From: Nitrosomonas communis
GTDB lineage: Bacteria; Pseudomonadota; Gammaproteobacteria; Burkholderiales; Nitrosomonadaceae
Length of the DNA stretch: 64,000 bases
NCBI RefSeq assembly: GCF_001007935.1
Contig: NZ_CP011451.1
Coordinates: 4,003,839-4,067,838, forward strand
Direction: 5' to 3'
Made by a program: the position numbers and the translations under genes. Shown piece after piece: positions 55,406-64,000 of this stretch. Numbering within the stretch: the stretch's first letter is position 1; every line of letters begins with the position of its first letter. The notes under the pieces are model-generated. The model saw only the letters and a list, made by a program, of their open reading frames with translations, was not told where the DNA came from and made no database searches.

Positions 55406-56806
55406 TTATGCGCTGATCCTGAATACATGCTTAGCATATGGCGCAACTTTAATCTTGTCAAAGCGCTTTAATAAATCACCAAAACGCGCAATTTTCTGTT
55501 CAATTTCTTCTACTGAAATTCCAGGAAAACGGTGATTATGATAGGCCAGCCGATTGGGACCTGGGCGACGCATATAGAGATTCGTTAAACCAGCTTTTAG
55601 CTTGGTAAATAGCCACCCTTGAAGATAGACTCCGAGTGGTTTGGCCGGTGGTTGTCCTTTACTGTAACCACTGGCTTCCAAAACATCTACTATCCGCTCA
55701 CAAGCTAATGGCCCTTTTTGTGCCGCCAGGAAATAATCGATGAGATCCTGGCGTTCCTGACCATCAGCTGCCCCTATTTCACCCTTAAGAATCTGAGACA
55801 AAATCTCTGCCAATTCCTCAAAATTAAAGCATTGATAACTCAGTTTAGTAGGCAGGCCTTGAAAGTCATAGTCGTAATATTTGTTAAGCGTTGCCAGGTA
55901 AGAGATCGCAGGAACATCGAGCATATAAGCCTCCAGCCCGGTCGTGCAGCCATTGTGTACCATCGCTTTTGCAGCGAGTAACCAAGGAATGACATTGCCT
56001 TGATTGGTTATGACTACTCGCGAGCATTTCGCAGCAATTTGATGATAAATTTGATAACTTTCACTGGGATGAGGTCGAACAATGATAGTTAACTCAGGAA
56101 ATGCCTGCTCGAGCATTGGAATAAGTTGTTTGAAATCCTCCAGAACTGAAAGTTTATGCGCTCGCAGACCTTCAGCAAACTCCTTGCTCATGCCAATACC
56201 AGACTGCCCCAAACGTGCTGGCTGCGAAGGAGCTTTTGTTGGCAGAAATAAGCCCACGCTGGGAATATAGGGGTTTACATCACTAAAATTGGTGTTAATA
56301 AGAATGAAATCTCCATAAAGACTACGCAGCTTTTCAACGTCTGGGGCAAAGTAAGGACGGATTTCTGACCGCAGCATATCACCACGCGGATTTCCGGTAA
56401 TATGGATGGGCATATTCTCAGGCAGTACAGGATATTGTCGAAGCAGATCAACATTTTCCTGACCCCAGGCAAATACATGCGACACATTTTTAATGGTCTT
56501 AGGAGACAAGCGAAGGGAAAAATACGTCTCTGAAGGTGGATGAACCAGCGCCTCTTCTTCCCATGCCACAATCTCATGACCTAGTTGGCGCAATATCTTA
56601 AACATTGAACTACTCAGGCCACGCATACTTTTCGCTAAATAAATTCCCCGAGGAACGGAGGCTACCTGGAAATGAGCATACGCTCTGGAACCCATGATGA
56701 CTGGAAAACCACGCTCAGCTGCAATACAGGATAAAAGAATTTTCGCATCTAACTCACGAACTTGGCTTTCAACAGGAATAATTAGCGGTGAAGCTCGAGT
56801 TTTCAT
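55406..56806 (-). CDS. Surface carbohydrate biosynthesis protein (glycosyltransferase B-like)
   Basis: 466 residues from ATG 56806, preceded by AGGTG; a GTG 12 bases upstream is in frame but less favoured. The pattern SPLIIPVESQVRELDAKILL and later IIVRPHPSE, NGCTTGLEAYMLDVPAISYL marks the capsule/surface carbohydrate family, with a GT-B fold and C-terminal donor site. It probably transfers or positions a sugar in the surface polysaccharide. Spacing of 14-26 bases to both neighbours suggests one operon. Confidence 0.78.
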   Translation of the reverse strand: MKTRASPLIIPVESQVRELDAKILLSCIAAERGFPVIMGSRAYAHFQVASVPRGIYLAKSMRGLSSSMFKILRQLGHEIVAWEEEALVHPPSETYFSLRLSPKTIKNVSHVFAWGQENVDLLRQYPVLPENMPIHITGNPRGDMLRSEIRPYFAPDVEKLRSLYGDFILINTNFSDVNPYIPSVGLFLPTKAPSQPARLGQSGIGMSKEFAEGLRAHKLSVLEDFKQLIPMLEQAFPELTIIVRPHPSESYQIYHQIAAKCSRVVITNQGNVIPWLLAAKAMVHNGCTTGLEAYMLDVPAISYLATLNKYYDYDFQGLPTKLSYQCFNFEELAEILSQILKGEIGAADGQERQDLIDYFLAAQKGPLACERIVDVLEASGYSKGQPPAKPLGVYLQGWLFTKLKAGLTNLYMRRPGPNRLAYHNHRFPGISVEEIEQKIARFGDLLKRFDKIKVAPYAKHVFRISA

Positions 56807-56832
56807 ATGATATAGCACCTAACTTACAACCA

Positions 56833-57918
56833 TTAAACAGGAATTAAACTAAACCGCTCTGGCGTCACAGGTGATATGGCTTTTTCATTTGCCAATATAC
56901 TCCATCGATCGGAAAAAGCATTAAAAATATGCGAATTGCTGGAAATAGCAATAATTTCATGATTTAACCAGAATGAAGGCTTCGTCCAATTAAAACTACC
57001 AAAAATGGACCACTTCTGATCACCGGCTTCAACTAGTATGAACTTAAGATGCATGGGTAAATTATCACAATTTCGCTTGAATCGAATTCCCGCTGAGAGC
57101 AATCGCTGCTCTACGCTCGGAGTAACACGTCTAAGCGTTTGTTCTGCAATGATTTCCACTATTGCTCCTCGCTTAGTCAGGCCTACGATCACATCAACAG
57201 CCCGCTTTGTTCTGATATGAGATGCTGCAATACGAATACGCGCATTTTTGCCTATGTCATTCAAGAATTGTATGACGGGATGGGGACGCATGCTGGGTAA
57301 AAAATAAATAGTAGTATCCGTACCTTTGATGGCGTTATTTGCATTTGCAGAGAATCGATAAAATAGTCCTGATGATTTTTGGTGTAACTGTCGGGCATGC
57401 TTTACCAGTTGCTCAATGAGCAGCGGATCATAGCAACCAATCAACATATTATGACCCTGATCCTGATCACCAATCTCTCGGATAATATCCGATCTTTTTT
57501 CTAGTCGGTTTCCTGATGGATTAAAAGAGCCGATGAAGGCGACGGGTTTCGGGTGCGAAAAGCAGTACAGCTTTTCATGTAACTGAGGTCTCCATGCTCT
57601 TCTTGGCGGGGAAGGTATCCCGGTAAGCGTGACAGTACGAAGCTTATCACCTAGACCTTCTGGCGCTGAAAGCATGGCAATCACCTCATCATTAGCATCG
57701 GAAACACGTGGCTTGCCTGCCAGACAAACAGTCACTTTGACGCCTCGATTTTGAGCCTGGATGAGCGCTCTGGCAAGTTCTAAATCACGAAAATAATAAG
57801 CAACCCAATCGATAGAACCCCCTGCTGGCACAGCAGCGATCTGCTGTGCCAGCAGATCGCGCAGATAACCTGGCGACCGGTCAGGCCCACCAAAATAAAC
57901 CTCGTAAGCTGATTTCAT
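56833..57918 (-). CDS. Phospholipase D-like protein in a glycan operon
   Basis: 361 residues from ATG 57918. Two HKD-type motifs are visible: QLHEKLYCFSHP followed by FIGSFNPSGNRLEKRSD, and MHLKFILVEAG followed by IFGSFNWTKPSFWLNHE. These are the paired active sites of the PLD superfamily (phosphatidyltransferases, nucleases). There is no signal peptide. Its start overlaps the ancestral stop of the upstream ATP-grasp gene, so it was once tightly coupled. The substrate is unknown. Confidence 0.8.
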   Translation of the reverse strand: MKSAYEVYFGGPDRSPGYLRDLLAQQIAAVPAGGSIDWVAYYFRDLELARALIQAQNRGVKVTVCLAGKPRVSDANDEVIAMLSAPEGLGDKLRTVTLTGIPSPPRRAWRPQLHEKLYCFSHPKPVAFIGSFNPSGNRLEKRSDIIREIGDQDQGHNMLIGCYDPLLIEQLVKHARQLHQKSSGLFYRFSANANNAIKGTDTTIYFLPSMRPHPVIQFLNDIGKNARIRIAASHIRTKRAVDVIVGLTKRGAIVEIIAEQTLRRVTPSVEQRLLSAGIRFKRNCDNLPMHLKFILVEAGDQKWSIFGSFNWTKPSFWLNHEIIAISSNSHIFNAFSDRWSILANEKAISPVTPERFSLIPV

Positions 57919-59086
57919 TTGCATAATGAATTTACCTCCAAGGGAGCATATTTAGCTTCGATTGTGCGTCTCAAATTAAATGCCAACAATTTGCCAAGCT
58001 GCTCATTGCCAACAGGCCCACCCCTCGTTCATTGGATGATATCTAAATCGGGCGCTTTATTCGCCTCGATTAAGCAAAAGGGCCGGTGTCGAGTATAGCA
58101 ACCTCCCAGCCGATTACCACCTGATCAGAGAAAAGACAGCCATGAGCATCCTGCACAAAGCGGATAAATTCAGGCCAGCATGGAAGCCTGCGATGCAGGA
58201 TGGGCACATTGGTTTCTGGATGTCGGTCGTACCATCCATCTGCAACTGTTAACCAGGCTCCGCGAATGCCTCTGCCCAGTTCACCTGTCTGAATATCGAC
58301 ATTCGCAGTAATGCCGCTGGCATGGTAATTGTCGACGACAGTTTTGCTGCTTCGCGCCATACGAAAGACCGCATCGGTCACCTCGTAGTGATCTGACTCA
58401 TTACGACAGCTCATAACACGAATAGTGGCCAACGTGTCATCGGCAAGATTTGTGATTTCCCTGTGGTTTATGAACAGTGACTGCACAAGATAAGTCTTAT
58501 GCTCTGAAGCTGTTCGCAAGTACTTAATTAATTGTTCTCCCGCCGCGACCATCCCATCGCCGCCTCGGTATTGCCGCCCCGAACCTAGATAATCCCAGCG
58601 CGAAGTACCTCCTCCACCCTGTCCGGCTAACGGTTTGATGAAAAGATCCATTTCGGGCAGTTTTTCATCCTGCCAATCTATTTTTCTGATTTGTCCTTTC
58701 TTAAAATTCCAAAAGATAGGTGTGGTTGCAATACCCTTATCATTACAGCGAACCTTAAGGCATGCTTTATTCTTGATACACGCTGTAGTATGCTCAACGG
58801 GAATGGGGAGACCACCATTATATTTACGTAACTTATAGATACCTGCTTTTATTTCGAAGCGATTAAGATATTCACCTGTGTGTTCTCTCTTATCCTCATC
58901 TTGCAGTTCAAAAATGTAGTACCAGGGTGATAGGATTGCATATCGGGTAGCAAGCCTTATTTGCTCGTAAATTTGCCTGATTATTCCCGTACCTGTTCGG
59001 TTTTTGATAAAGGGTCCATTAAGTGTGATGAAGACTATTGTCAGCAAGAGGATCATGAATGGCACCAATAGGAGCGCTGCATACAT
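57915..59086 (-). pseudogene. Sugar-transfer-associated ATP-grasp gene, broken near its 3' end
   Basis: The N-terminal segment includes a transmembrane anchor (LLLVPFMILLLTIVFITLNG) and then an ATP-grasp domain with LFIKPLAGQGGGG and VIGWEVAILDTGPF. The frame ends at 58070, but a one-base shift near 58075-58083 continues as LIEANKAPDLDIIQ, then a TGA at 58031-58029, then TRGGPVGNEQLGKLLAF and LRRTIEAKYAPLEV, ending at 57915 over the next gene's ATG. The intact family ends this way (GPVLIEGN...), so the gene carries one frameshift and one nonsense change. Confidence 0.7.
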
Positions 59087-59088
59087 TA

Positions 59089-59247
59089 TCAGGCGGTCAA
59101 CCCTCCTGTTTTCATTCCAGACTTCACGTTGGTAGTACTGATGGGTGAAAGTAGCCGTCGTACCACCATCGAATAGTCTGGTAAGATCAAGAATGTACTG
59201 CTCAAATCACGCGTGATCCTGTCTATACCTAAATCCAATTTTTCCAT
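59089..59247 (-). CDS. Candidate small protein upstream of the ATP-grasp gene
   Basis: 52 codons from ATG 59247 (an in-frame ATG at 59271 gives 60). The stop lies two bases before the ATP-grasp start, which would couple translation. The product MEKLDLGIDRITRDLSSTFL shows no family. AAAGAGATAA is a weak ribosome site. It may be a leader peptide or a spurious ORF. Confidence 0.35.
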   Translation of the reverse strand: MEKLDLGIDRITRDLSSTFLILPDYSMVVRRLLSPISTTNVKSGMKTGGLTA

Positions 59248-59503
59248 TGCAGTTATCTCTTTATTTCTCATCTAATAAACGTATGATGATTTGAGCTAAT
59301 TTACTACACTTCCTTATTCCTGATCTAGAGAACACAGGCTCTTTCTTTAATTCATCCCGTTTTTTGCATTACAAATTATGCAAAATGATTATTCTATGTA
59401 CTTACCTCATAAATAGACAGAACTTTCCTTCAACGCTATAAAAATAATGAGTATTTGATAGTTTATAAATATGGATAGTTATCTTATAAAGATAAATAAG
59501 CGC

Positions 59504-59668
59504 CTAAATACGCAATACATTCTTTACACGGGGAACGTTTTTGATGCCAATCTGTTTGATTGGAAAAGTGAATGCTTGAATTGTAAAAATCTCGTGAGAA
59601 TTTTTCGTCATCACCTCAAGATGCTGATTTGCTGATGCTCTCCTAAGCGCGGCATAAAATTCGCTCAT
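59504..59668 (-). CDS. Candidate 54-residue ORF downstream of the orphan box
   Basis: The minus strand is open from ATG 59668 (MSEFYAALRRASANQHLEVM) to a TAG at 59504. Composition is protein-like but no family is recognised and there is no clear ribosome site. It starts 144 bases from the box at 59812, further than in the other three cases. Low confidence. Confidence 0.2.
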   Translation of the reverse strand: MSEFYAALRRASANQHLEVMTKNSHEIFTIQAFTFPIKQIGIKNVPRVKNVLRI

Positions 59669-59811
59669 GATCAAGCTATATAGATTGCATAATAGAGCGT
59701 ATTTACTTTCTCAGCTATCTCCTCAACTATGAGGACACGTTTTTTTCTCTGTTTTCACCGTATAAATAAACAACTAAATTACAAATTATCTTAAAACCAC
59801 ACATAAGTGAA

Positions 59812-59827
59812 TACGTATAAATACGTA
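59812..59827. promoter_or_regulatory. TACGTA-type regulatory box 4 (orphan)
   Basis: TACGTATAAATACGTA, the cleanest copy of the box. No convincing gene starts within 115 bases on either side. The IS3 element lies 143 bases to the right. Confidence 0.6.
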
Positions 59828-60037
59828 GGTATAAGCTTTATATTAGTAGAAAAAGTAGATTTATTCACGGGAATTAAAAATTTTTTATTTTCCTGGCTGC
59901 GTTTTATAGCATAAATAGAAATTAGCTATGATAAAACAATATCAGAGTAATCAATGATCAACAAGAAGCCTGAAGTGGTACCCAAAAACTGTACAGGTTG
60001 TTAAGCTCTGGCAGAATTAAAAAGGAGCTTAATAACA

Positions 60038-60319
60038 ATGAGTAAAAAGCGCATACAATATTCGAGCGAATTCAAAGCAAAACTAGCGCTGGCAGCGATA
60101 CGTGGTGATGAAACTGTCCCCCAATTAGCAGCGCGTTATAATGTACATCCCACGCAGATCAATAGCTGGAAACGGCAACTCATTGAGCAAGCTGCCGAGC
60201 TGTTTTGTAAAAATAATACTGCCGCCAATAAGGAGCAGCCTACAACAGATGACCTGCACCGGGTTATTGGTCAATTGGCGGTAGAACGCGATTTTTTAGC
60301 AAGAAAGCTCAATCATTAA
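60038..60319 (+). CDS. IS3-family transposase OrfA
   Basis: 93 residues with the helix-turn-helix of IS3 OrfA (SSEFKAKLALAAIRGDETVP, YNVHPTQINSWKRQL) and a leucine-rich C-terminal end. AAAGGAG precedes the ATG. Its 3' end overlaps the extended frame of orfB, and the A-rich AGAAAGC just before the stop may allow -1 frameshifting to make OrfAB. Confidence 0.9.
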   Translation: MSKKRIQYSSEFKAKLALAAIRGDETVPQLAARYNVHPTQINSWKRQLIEQAAELFCKNNTAANKEQPTTDDLHRVIGQLAVERDFLARKLNH

Positions 60320-60339
60320 GTCTTGTAGAACGCAAAGAG

Positions 60340-61167
60340 ATGATTGAGCCCCATGGCAAACTTAGTCAAACTCGTCAATGTCAGCTGCTGGATCTGGCGC
60401 GCTCAACTTATTATTATCAACCGCAACCAATCAGTAATGCTGATCTGGTTCTGCTGCGCATGATGGATGAACAGTACTTAAAGACGCCACAATATGGCTC
60501 ACGCAGTTATGCTACCTGGTTTCAACGCCAGGGAATCATGTTAGGGCGCAAGAAAGCCTCTTCCTTAATGAAGACACTCGGTATTGTCAGCATAGCTCCA
60601 AAACCCAGGACCAGCATCTCAAGCAAACAGCATAAGGTCTATCCTTATCTGCTTAGAGAACTTGTCATTAATAAACCCAATCAGGTTTGGGCTGCCGACA
60701 TAACCTATGTCCCCATGGAGAAAGGCTTTGGCTATCTGGTTGCCATCATCGACTGGCATTCGCGTAAGGTGTTGAGCTGGCGCTTGTCCAATACCTTGGA
60801 TACTGACTTTTGTACTCAGGCGCTGGAGGCAGCCATCCAGGATTATGGCTGTCCACAGATCATGAATACCGACCAGGGCGTACAGTTTACCAGCGAAGCA
60901 TTTACCTCCATACTAAAAGATCATCATATTCAGATCAGCATGGATGGCAAGGGGTGCTACTATGACAACATTTTTGTTGAACGACTTTGGCGGACAGTTA
61001 AGTATGAGCTTTTATATACCAGAGAATTCAATAATCTGAAGGAGATAAAGCAGAATTTATCCACATGGTTTGAATGGTACAATCAAGAACGATTTCATCA
61101 AAGCCTTGACCGTCTTACGCCTGATGAAATCTACTATAGTGATCCAAGAATTGATCGGGTTGCCTGA
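60340..61167 (+). CDS. IS3-family transposase OrfB (integrase)
   Basis: 275 residues from the ATG at 60340; without a frameshift the open frame reaches upstream into orfA. The rve-type DDE core shows WAADITYVPMEKG (first Asp), NTDQGVQFTSEAF (second Asp) and NIFVERLWRTVKYE (Glu), then the end YNQERFHQSLDRLTP. It is complete and presumably active. Confidence 0.92.
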   Translation: MIEPHGKLSQTRQCQLLDLARSTYYYQPQPISNADLVLLRMMDEQYLKTPQYGSRSYATWFQRQGIMLGRKKASSLMKTLGIVSIAPKPRTSISSKQHKVYPYLLRELVINKPNQVWAADITYVPMEKGFGYLVAIIDWHSRKVLSWRLSNTLDTDFCTQALEAAIQDYGCPQIMNTDQGVQFTSEAFTSILKDHHIQISMDGKGCYYDNIFVERLWRTVKYELLYTREFNNLKEIKQNLSTWFEWYNQERFHQSLDRLTPDEIYYSDPRIDRVA

Positions 61168-61290
61168 ACCTGTTTAACTATACATATCAGAGCTGAACTT
61201 TCTTTCAGGTTGTCCAGTTACAGGGAACCACATCAGCCTTGATGAATGAGCTTGTTTACCTTCCTTTCTTTTGGTTGGTAATATTGAAAA

Positions 61291-62364
61291 TTACTTCGAA
61301 AGTAATCTGACTGAACAGTTTTGTATCGTCTTTTCTTTAAACGATAATTCTTTTATTTCCACTCTAAATGCACGGCCCCATAATGCCAGTGCGGCGCGTA
61401 ATAGAAGTGGAATGCCGGGCATCATCCAAATTTCTGTAATACGCCTGTCTACCCGCCACCAACCACGAAGCATAACACTGATTAATGCACTTAAGCATAA
61501 GGGTTGACTATACATCTGCAAGCATAGCAATGTAGGAGATATAGCCGGTATAAGCCAATGTACATAACCCCCTTCATGGAATACATTCTCAATTGCATCG
61601 AGGACCGACGGAGGAAAATCTTCTAGTGAACAATCTCCCGAGAGCAAGAGTATACTCTGTCGTGCTTTAGGGTAGCGTGAAAGGTATATAGCTCGATTAC
61701 GCTTTATGAGTTTCTGGAAGGCTCGTCCACGACCAAAAGAACCGCCCACTTTATGGTAAATTTGAGCGCCGGGATGTACGCCAAGGCGCCAACCGCGAAG
61801 AGCAAGCCGGCGGCCAAGATCAATATCTTCATAATAGCCTCGCCCAAATACAGGATCGAAACCACCCATTTCCTGAAAAATATCGCGACGAATCATAATG
61901 GCATGCCCTCGCAAGTAATATGTCGCAATATAGCCGCCCTCTCTCAGCAAATATTGATCCAAGTTATATTTGGCATAACTGTTACCGGCAGGAATAATGG
62001 CTGCTAACTTTGCATCAGCCGCTAATGTCGCACATAACAATGGCAGAAAATCATGGCTTATTTCAGTATCTGAATTAAGAATCAATATATAGAAAGCATC
62101 AGATCGATTAACTGCTTCATTTACTGATAGACCAAAGCCCTGATTCTTTTTTGCATGATAGACATCCACGCAATCGTACGGCAGATTATCTAGCATCTGC
62201 CGTGTCTCACCAGCGGAAGCATCATCCTGAATTAATATACGTCTAATGGAATTGCCAAGATAGGTCACGACAGAATCGACGCAGCGCCGTGTCAAATCTG
62301 GTGCATTGTATACAGGAATCACGACATCAATTGATTTGTCGGAATAGGCCATTGATCTACTCAT
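61291..62364 (-). CDS. Glycosyltransferase family 2
   Basis: 357 residues. The GT-A core begins VIPVYNAPDLTRRCVDSVVT, followed by DDAS, ILNSDTEIS (the metal-binding DxD-like region) and FGRGYYEDIDLGRRLALRGW (ED acceptor motif). It resembles rhamnosyltransferases of O-antigen synthesis. The C-terminal ~100 residues have hydrophobic stretches (LPSLLCLQMYSQ-like) that may associate with the membrane. A second in-frame ATG gives MAYSDKSI as an alternative start. It lies 54 bases from the IS3 right end. Confidence 0.85.
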   Translation of the reverse strand: MSRSMAYSDKSIDVVIPVYNAPDLTRRCVDSVVTYLGNSIRRILIQDDASAGETRQMLDNLPYDCVDVYHAKKNQGFGLSVNEAVNRSDAFYILILNSDTEISHDFLPLLCATLAADAKLAAIIPAGNSYAKYNLDQYLLREGGYIATYYLRGHAIMIRRDIFQEMGGFDPVFGRGYYEDIDLGRRLALRGWRLGVHPGAQIYHKVGGSFGRGRAFQKLIKRNRAIYLSRYPKARQSILLLSGDCSLEDFPPSVLDAIENVFHEGGYVHWLIPAISPTLLCLQMYSQPLCLSALISVMLRGWWRVDRRITEIWMMPGIPLLLRAALALWGRAFRVEIKELSFKEKTIQNCSVRLLSK

Positions 62365-62519
62365 GATAACTTACTCGAATTGGAAGAAACCAGACAATGC
62401 ATACCTCCTCCATTTTTGTGCTCGGGCTCTCCATTCACTCTGAAAGACCGCACCGGGGACCGCTAGTTCTTCCAACTTATCTAATTCTAAGATCAGATCG
62501 AGATCCCTCCAAATTATTA

Positions 62520-63811
62520 TTATTCTTTATCTTTCCGTACCGAACGTATTTGTGCTTGCGTCTCCAGCAAACTTACATAACGCGGCAATACATTGACATT
62601 ATGACCATCGATCATTTCCTTGATAAAGCGCTGTCGATGCTCCTCGACATAGAAAGAGCTGCAACCATGAGAAAGAAATTTATTTATTTTTTGATAGACG
62701 TCATCACGACACCGCAGTTCTGTTTCCGGTATAAACTCAGCGACTGCAGAACGGCCCACATGCAGGTAATCGGCTGCCAATACCGGTTTTTTTTGCCTTG
62801 ATCGCTTCAAACACTACCGAAGTTGCAAGATCGATAATGACATCCGCCCAGTTCATCAAGTGAACCGAATGAATGGCGTCTCCAGCGATGCGCACATTTG
62901 GCAAGTAGCGCAGGGAAGCATCTTTGGTTAAAGATTGTTTCCAGCCGCCACGAGTATGAGGTTTGATCACCAATACAATTTCTGGAAAAGTAGCAATCAT
63001 TCTAATCACCTCGCTGACTTCCTCCCAGAAAATGGTGAAATCATCCTTTCTCAAGAACATCGCTATTTTGAGCTGATGGCTGGAGCCTGTCAGCGGTGCA
63101 GGAGGTAATAATTTTTTCAATCTAGCGAGCCATTCATCGCAATAGCGCGGTGAACCTAGTATTTCTAATAAATGATCAGCTATAAAGGGGGAGAAACGTT
63201 TGGCACATAATTCATTCGGCACAACTAGCTTGTCAAATATTCGCCCAGCAGAATATAGCGTATTCGGCTGAAGATCCCATTCTCCACGTCGTATCAATTG
63301 ATTAGCGTGTGGACTATCTCCGTGAGGAAGCGATACTGCCCCTAAGCCCATGGTATGGGCCATGGAGACAACTGTTTCCACCCACTCCAAAGATACCGGC
63401 GAATTTTTGGTAATCCAGTCAAATACCACCACCCCCTTATCCAGATTTACAAAACTATATCTTAGCAGTTGATGAGCAGCGCTTCTCCAAGCGTGTCCTC
63501 GTTGTTCATCATCAAAAATTCTACACAAGGCAACAGCAAAGGGTCCTATAAAACGAGCGTCTTAAACTATGGCTCAATAACAGCGTTTGCATTCGCCATA
63601 CAGCATATACAAGTGCTGGCAACAGTTCTCGTATATGAGCAACACGCACAGCCGCCAGACTGGCTAAATACTGAATGCGATAATCATCCCGAAATTTCGG
63701 ATGGCCTATCAGAATGACGTCACAAGTATGACCCGATTCAATCCATTTGGAAATGACCGGGGTAATATGATCAATATCATTGTAATGGCGAAGAAAGAAA
63801 AGCGCTTTCAT
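62520..63811 (-). pseudogene. Capsule/surface polysaccharide biosynthesis gene with two frameshifts
   Basis: Three frames join into one ~430-residue GT-B-like protein: MKALFFLRHYNDIDHITPVI... to ~63565; then ARFIGPFAVALCRIFDDEQRG... with VLVIKPHTRGGW and LMNWADVIIDLATSVVFEAI; then, after an eight-T run at 62787-62794 (A on the coding strand), PVLAADYLHVGRSAVAEF to the stop at 62520. One base too many in the run would explain the second shift, and one extra base near TTAAGACGCTCG the first. It could be real decay, a slippage-prone tract or sequencing errors. Confidence 0.72.
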
Positions 63812-64000
63812 TCAATATTTACTAAAATATTCATTCAAAATGGTGAAATTAGATTAACCCTGGCAAAGCTGAGCGAAACCTTAATTTTTGTATCCTGCCC
63901 AACTAAGGAACTAGGGTTTAATGAATTATGGTAGCAAATGGCTTCTTCAATAAACCCAACGCTAACATGTTACTACATGGCACTGGAATTGAAGTCAAAA

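Larger units (their letters stand above)
59272..59970. other. Long intergenic region upstream of the IS3 element
   Basis: About 700 AT-rich bases. It holds the orphan TACGTA-type box at 59812 and one possible minus-strand ORF at 59504-59668. I see no terminator, and no ORF on the plus strand between the box and the IS left end. Confidence 0.5.
59971..61237 (+). mobile_element. Intact IS3-family insertion sequence
   Basis: 1267 bp with inverted ends TGAAGTGGTACCC... and ...GGGAACCACATCA, matching over ~25 bp with mismatches. The flanking trinucleotide GCC occurs on both sides, consistent with the 3-bp target duplication of this family. It carries overlapping orfA and orfB. Confidence 0.85.

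Noticed and set aside
1..64000. CRISPR arrays, tRNA and rRNA genes
   Set aside because: Looked for regular direct repeats with spacers and for T-loop sequences; none found by eye. A covariance search would be decisive for tRNA.

Overview
The window is most likely a chromosomal segment of a betaproteobacterial ammonia oxidiser of the genus Nitrosomonas or a close relative. The diagnostic evidence is the hydroxylamine oxidoreductase cluster at 17364-20937 (minus strand). It encodes octahaem HAO with eight CXXCH motifs, the P460 cross-linking tyrosine and a C-terminal membrane anchor, then HaoB, then tetrahaem cytochrome c554. The host DNA is moderately AT-rich, while the hao cluster is visibly GC-richer than its neighbours.

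Layout, left to right. 239-5480: an oligopeptide-type ABC permease, a double ATPase and release factor 3. 5703-9891: small secreted proteins, a thioredoxin-like protein, malic enzyme and a group III truncated haemoglobin. 9966-14368: the conserved ribF-ileS-lspA block with a candidate 45-residue ORF between ileS and lspA. 14497-17121: a DUF2007 protein, a RhlE helicase and a membrane protein. 17364-21904: the hao cluster and a histidine-rich membrane-anchored protein. 22182-23263: a graveyard of mobile DNA (IS3 remnant, two group II intron 3' ends in opposite orientations, a MITE copy, an IS481 remnant). 23301-25959: a Zur-like regulator and a ZnuD-like TonB receptor, each preceded by the same inverted repeat. 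26019-31024: membrane proteins, a transporter, a Rieske oxygenase and a lipoprotein. 31384-41688: PriA, lipoproteins, an exosortase-associated protein, an MFS transporter and small unknowns.

41857-49807 is a stress or low-oxygen type block: Hsp20, a PAS protein, a DUF2934 protein, a ribosome-hibernation/cold-shock fusion, a CBS-domain gene with a frameshift, a FixL-like kinase, a FixJ-like regulator and a nitroreductase. A 16-bp palindrome-like box, close to TACGTATAAATACGTA, stands before the DUF2934 operon, the kinase/regulator operon and the nitroreductase. A fourth copy is an orphan at 59812. I interpret this as a local FixLJ-type regulon; it is the most interesting system in the window.

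50045-63811 is a surface-glycan region: a GtrA-glycosyltransferase fusion, an O-antigen ligase-like protein, nonulosonic (sialic) acid synthase and CMP-transferase fused to a HAD phosphatase, surface-carbohydrate proteins, a phospholipase D-like protein, an ATP-grasp gene and a GT2 glycosyltransferase. Two of these genes are broken by frameshifts and an intact IS3-family element splits the region.

Five copies of a ~100-bp MITE-like element and three copies of a second dispersed repeat lie between genes across the window. No tRNA, rRNA or CRISPR array was seen.
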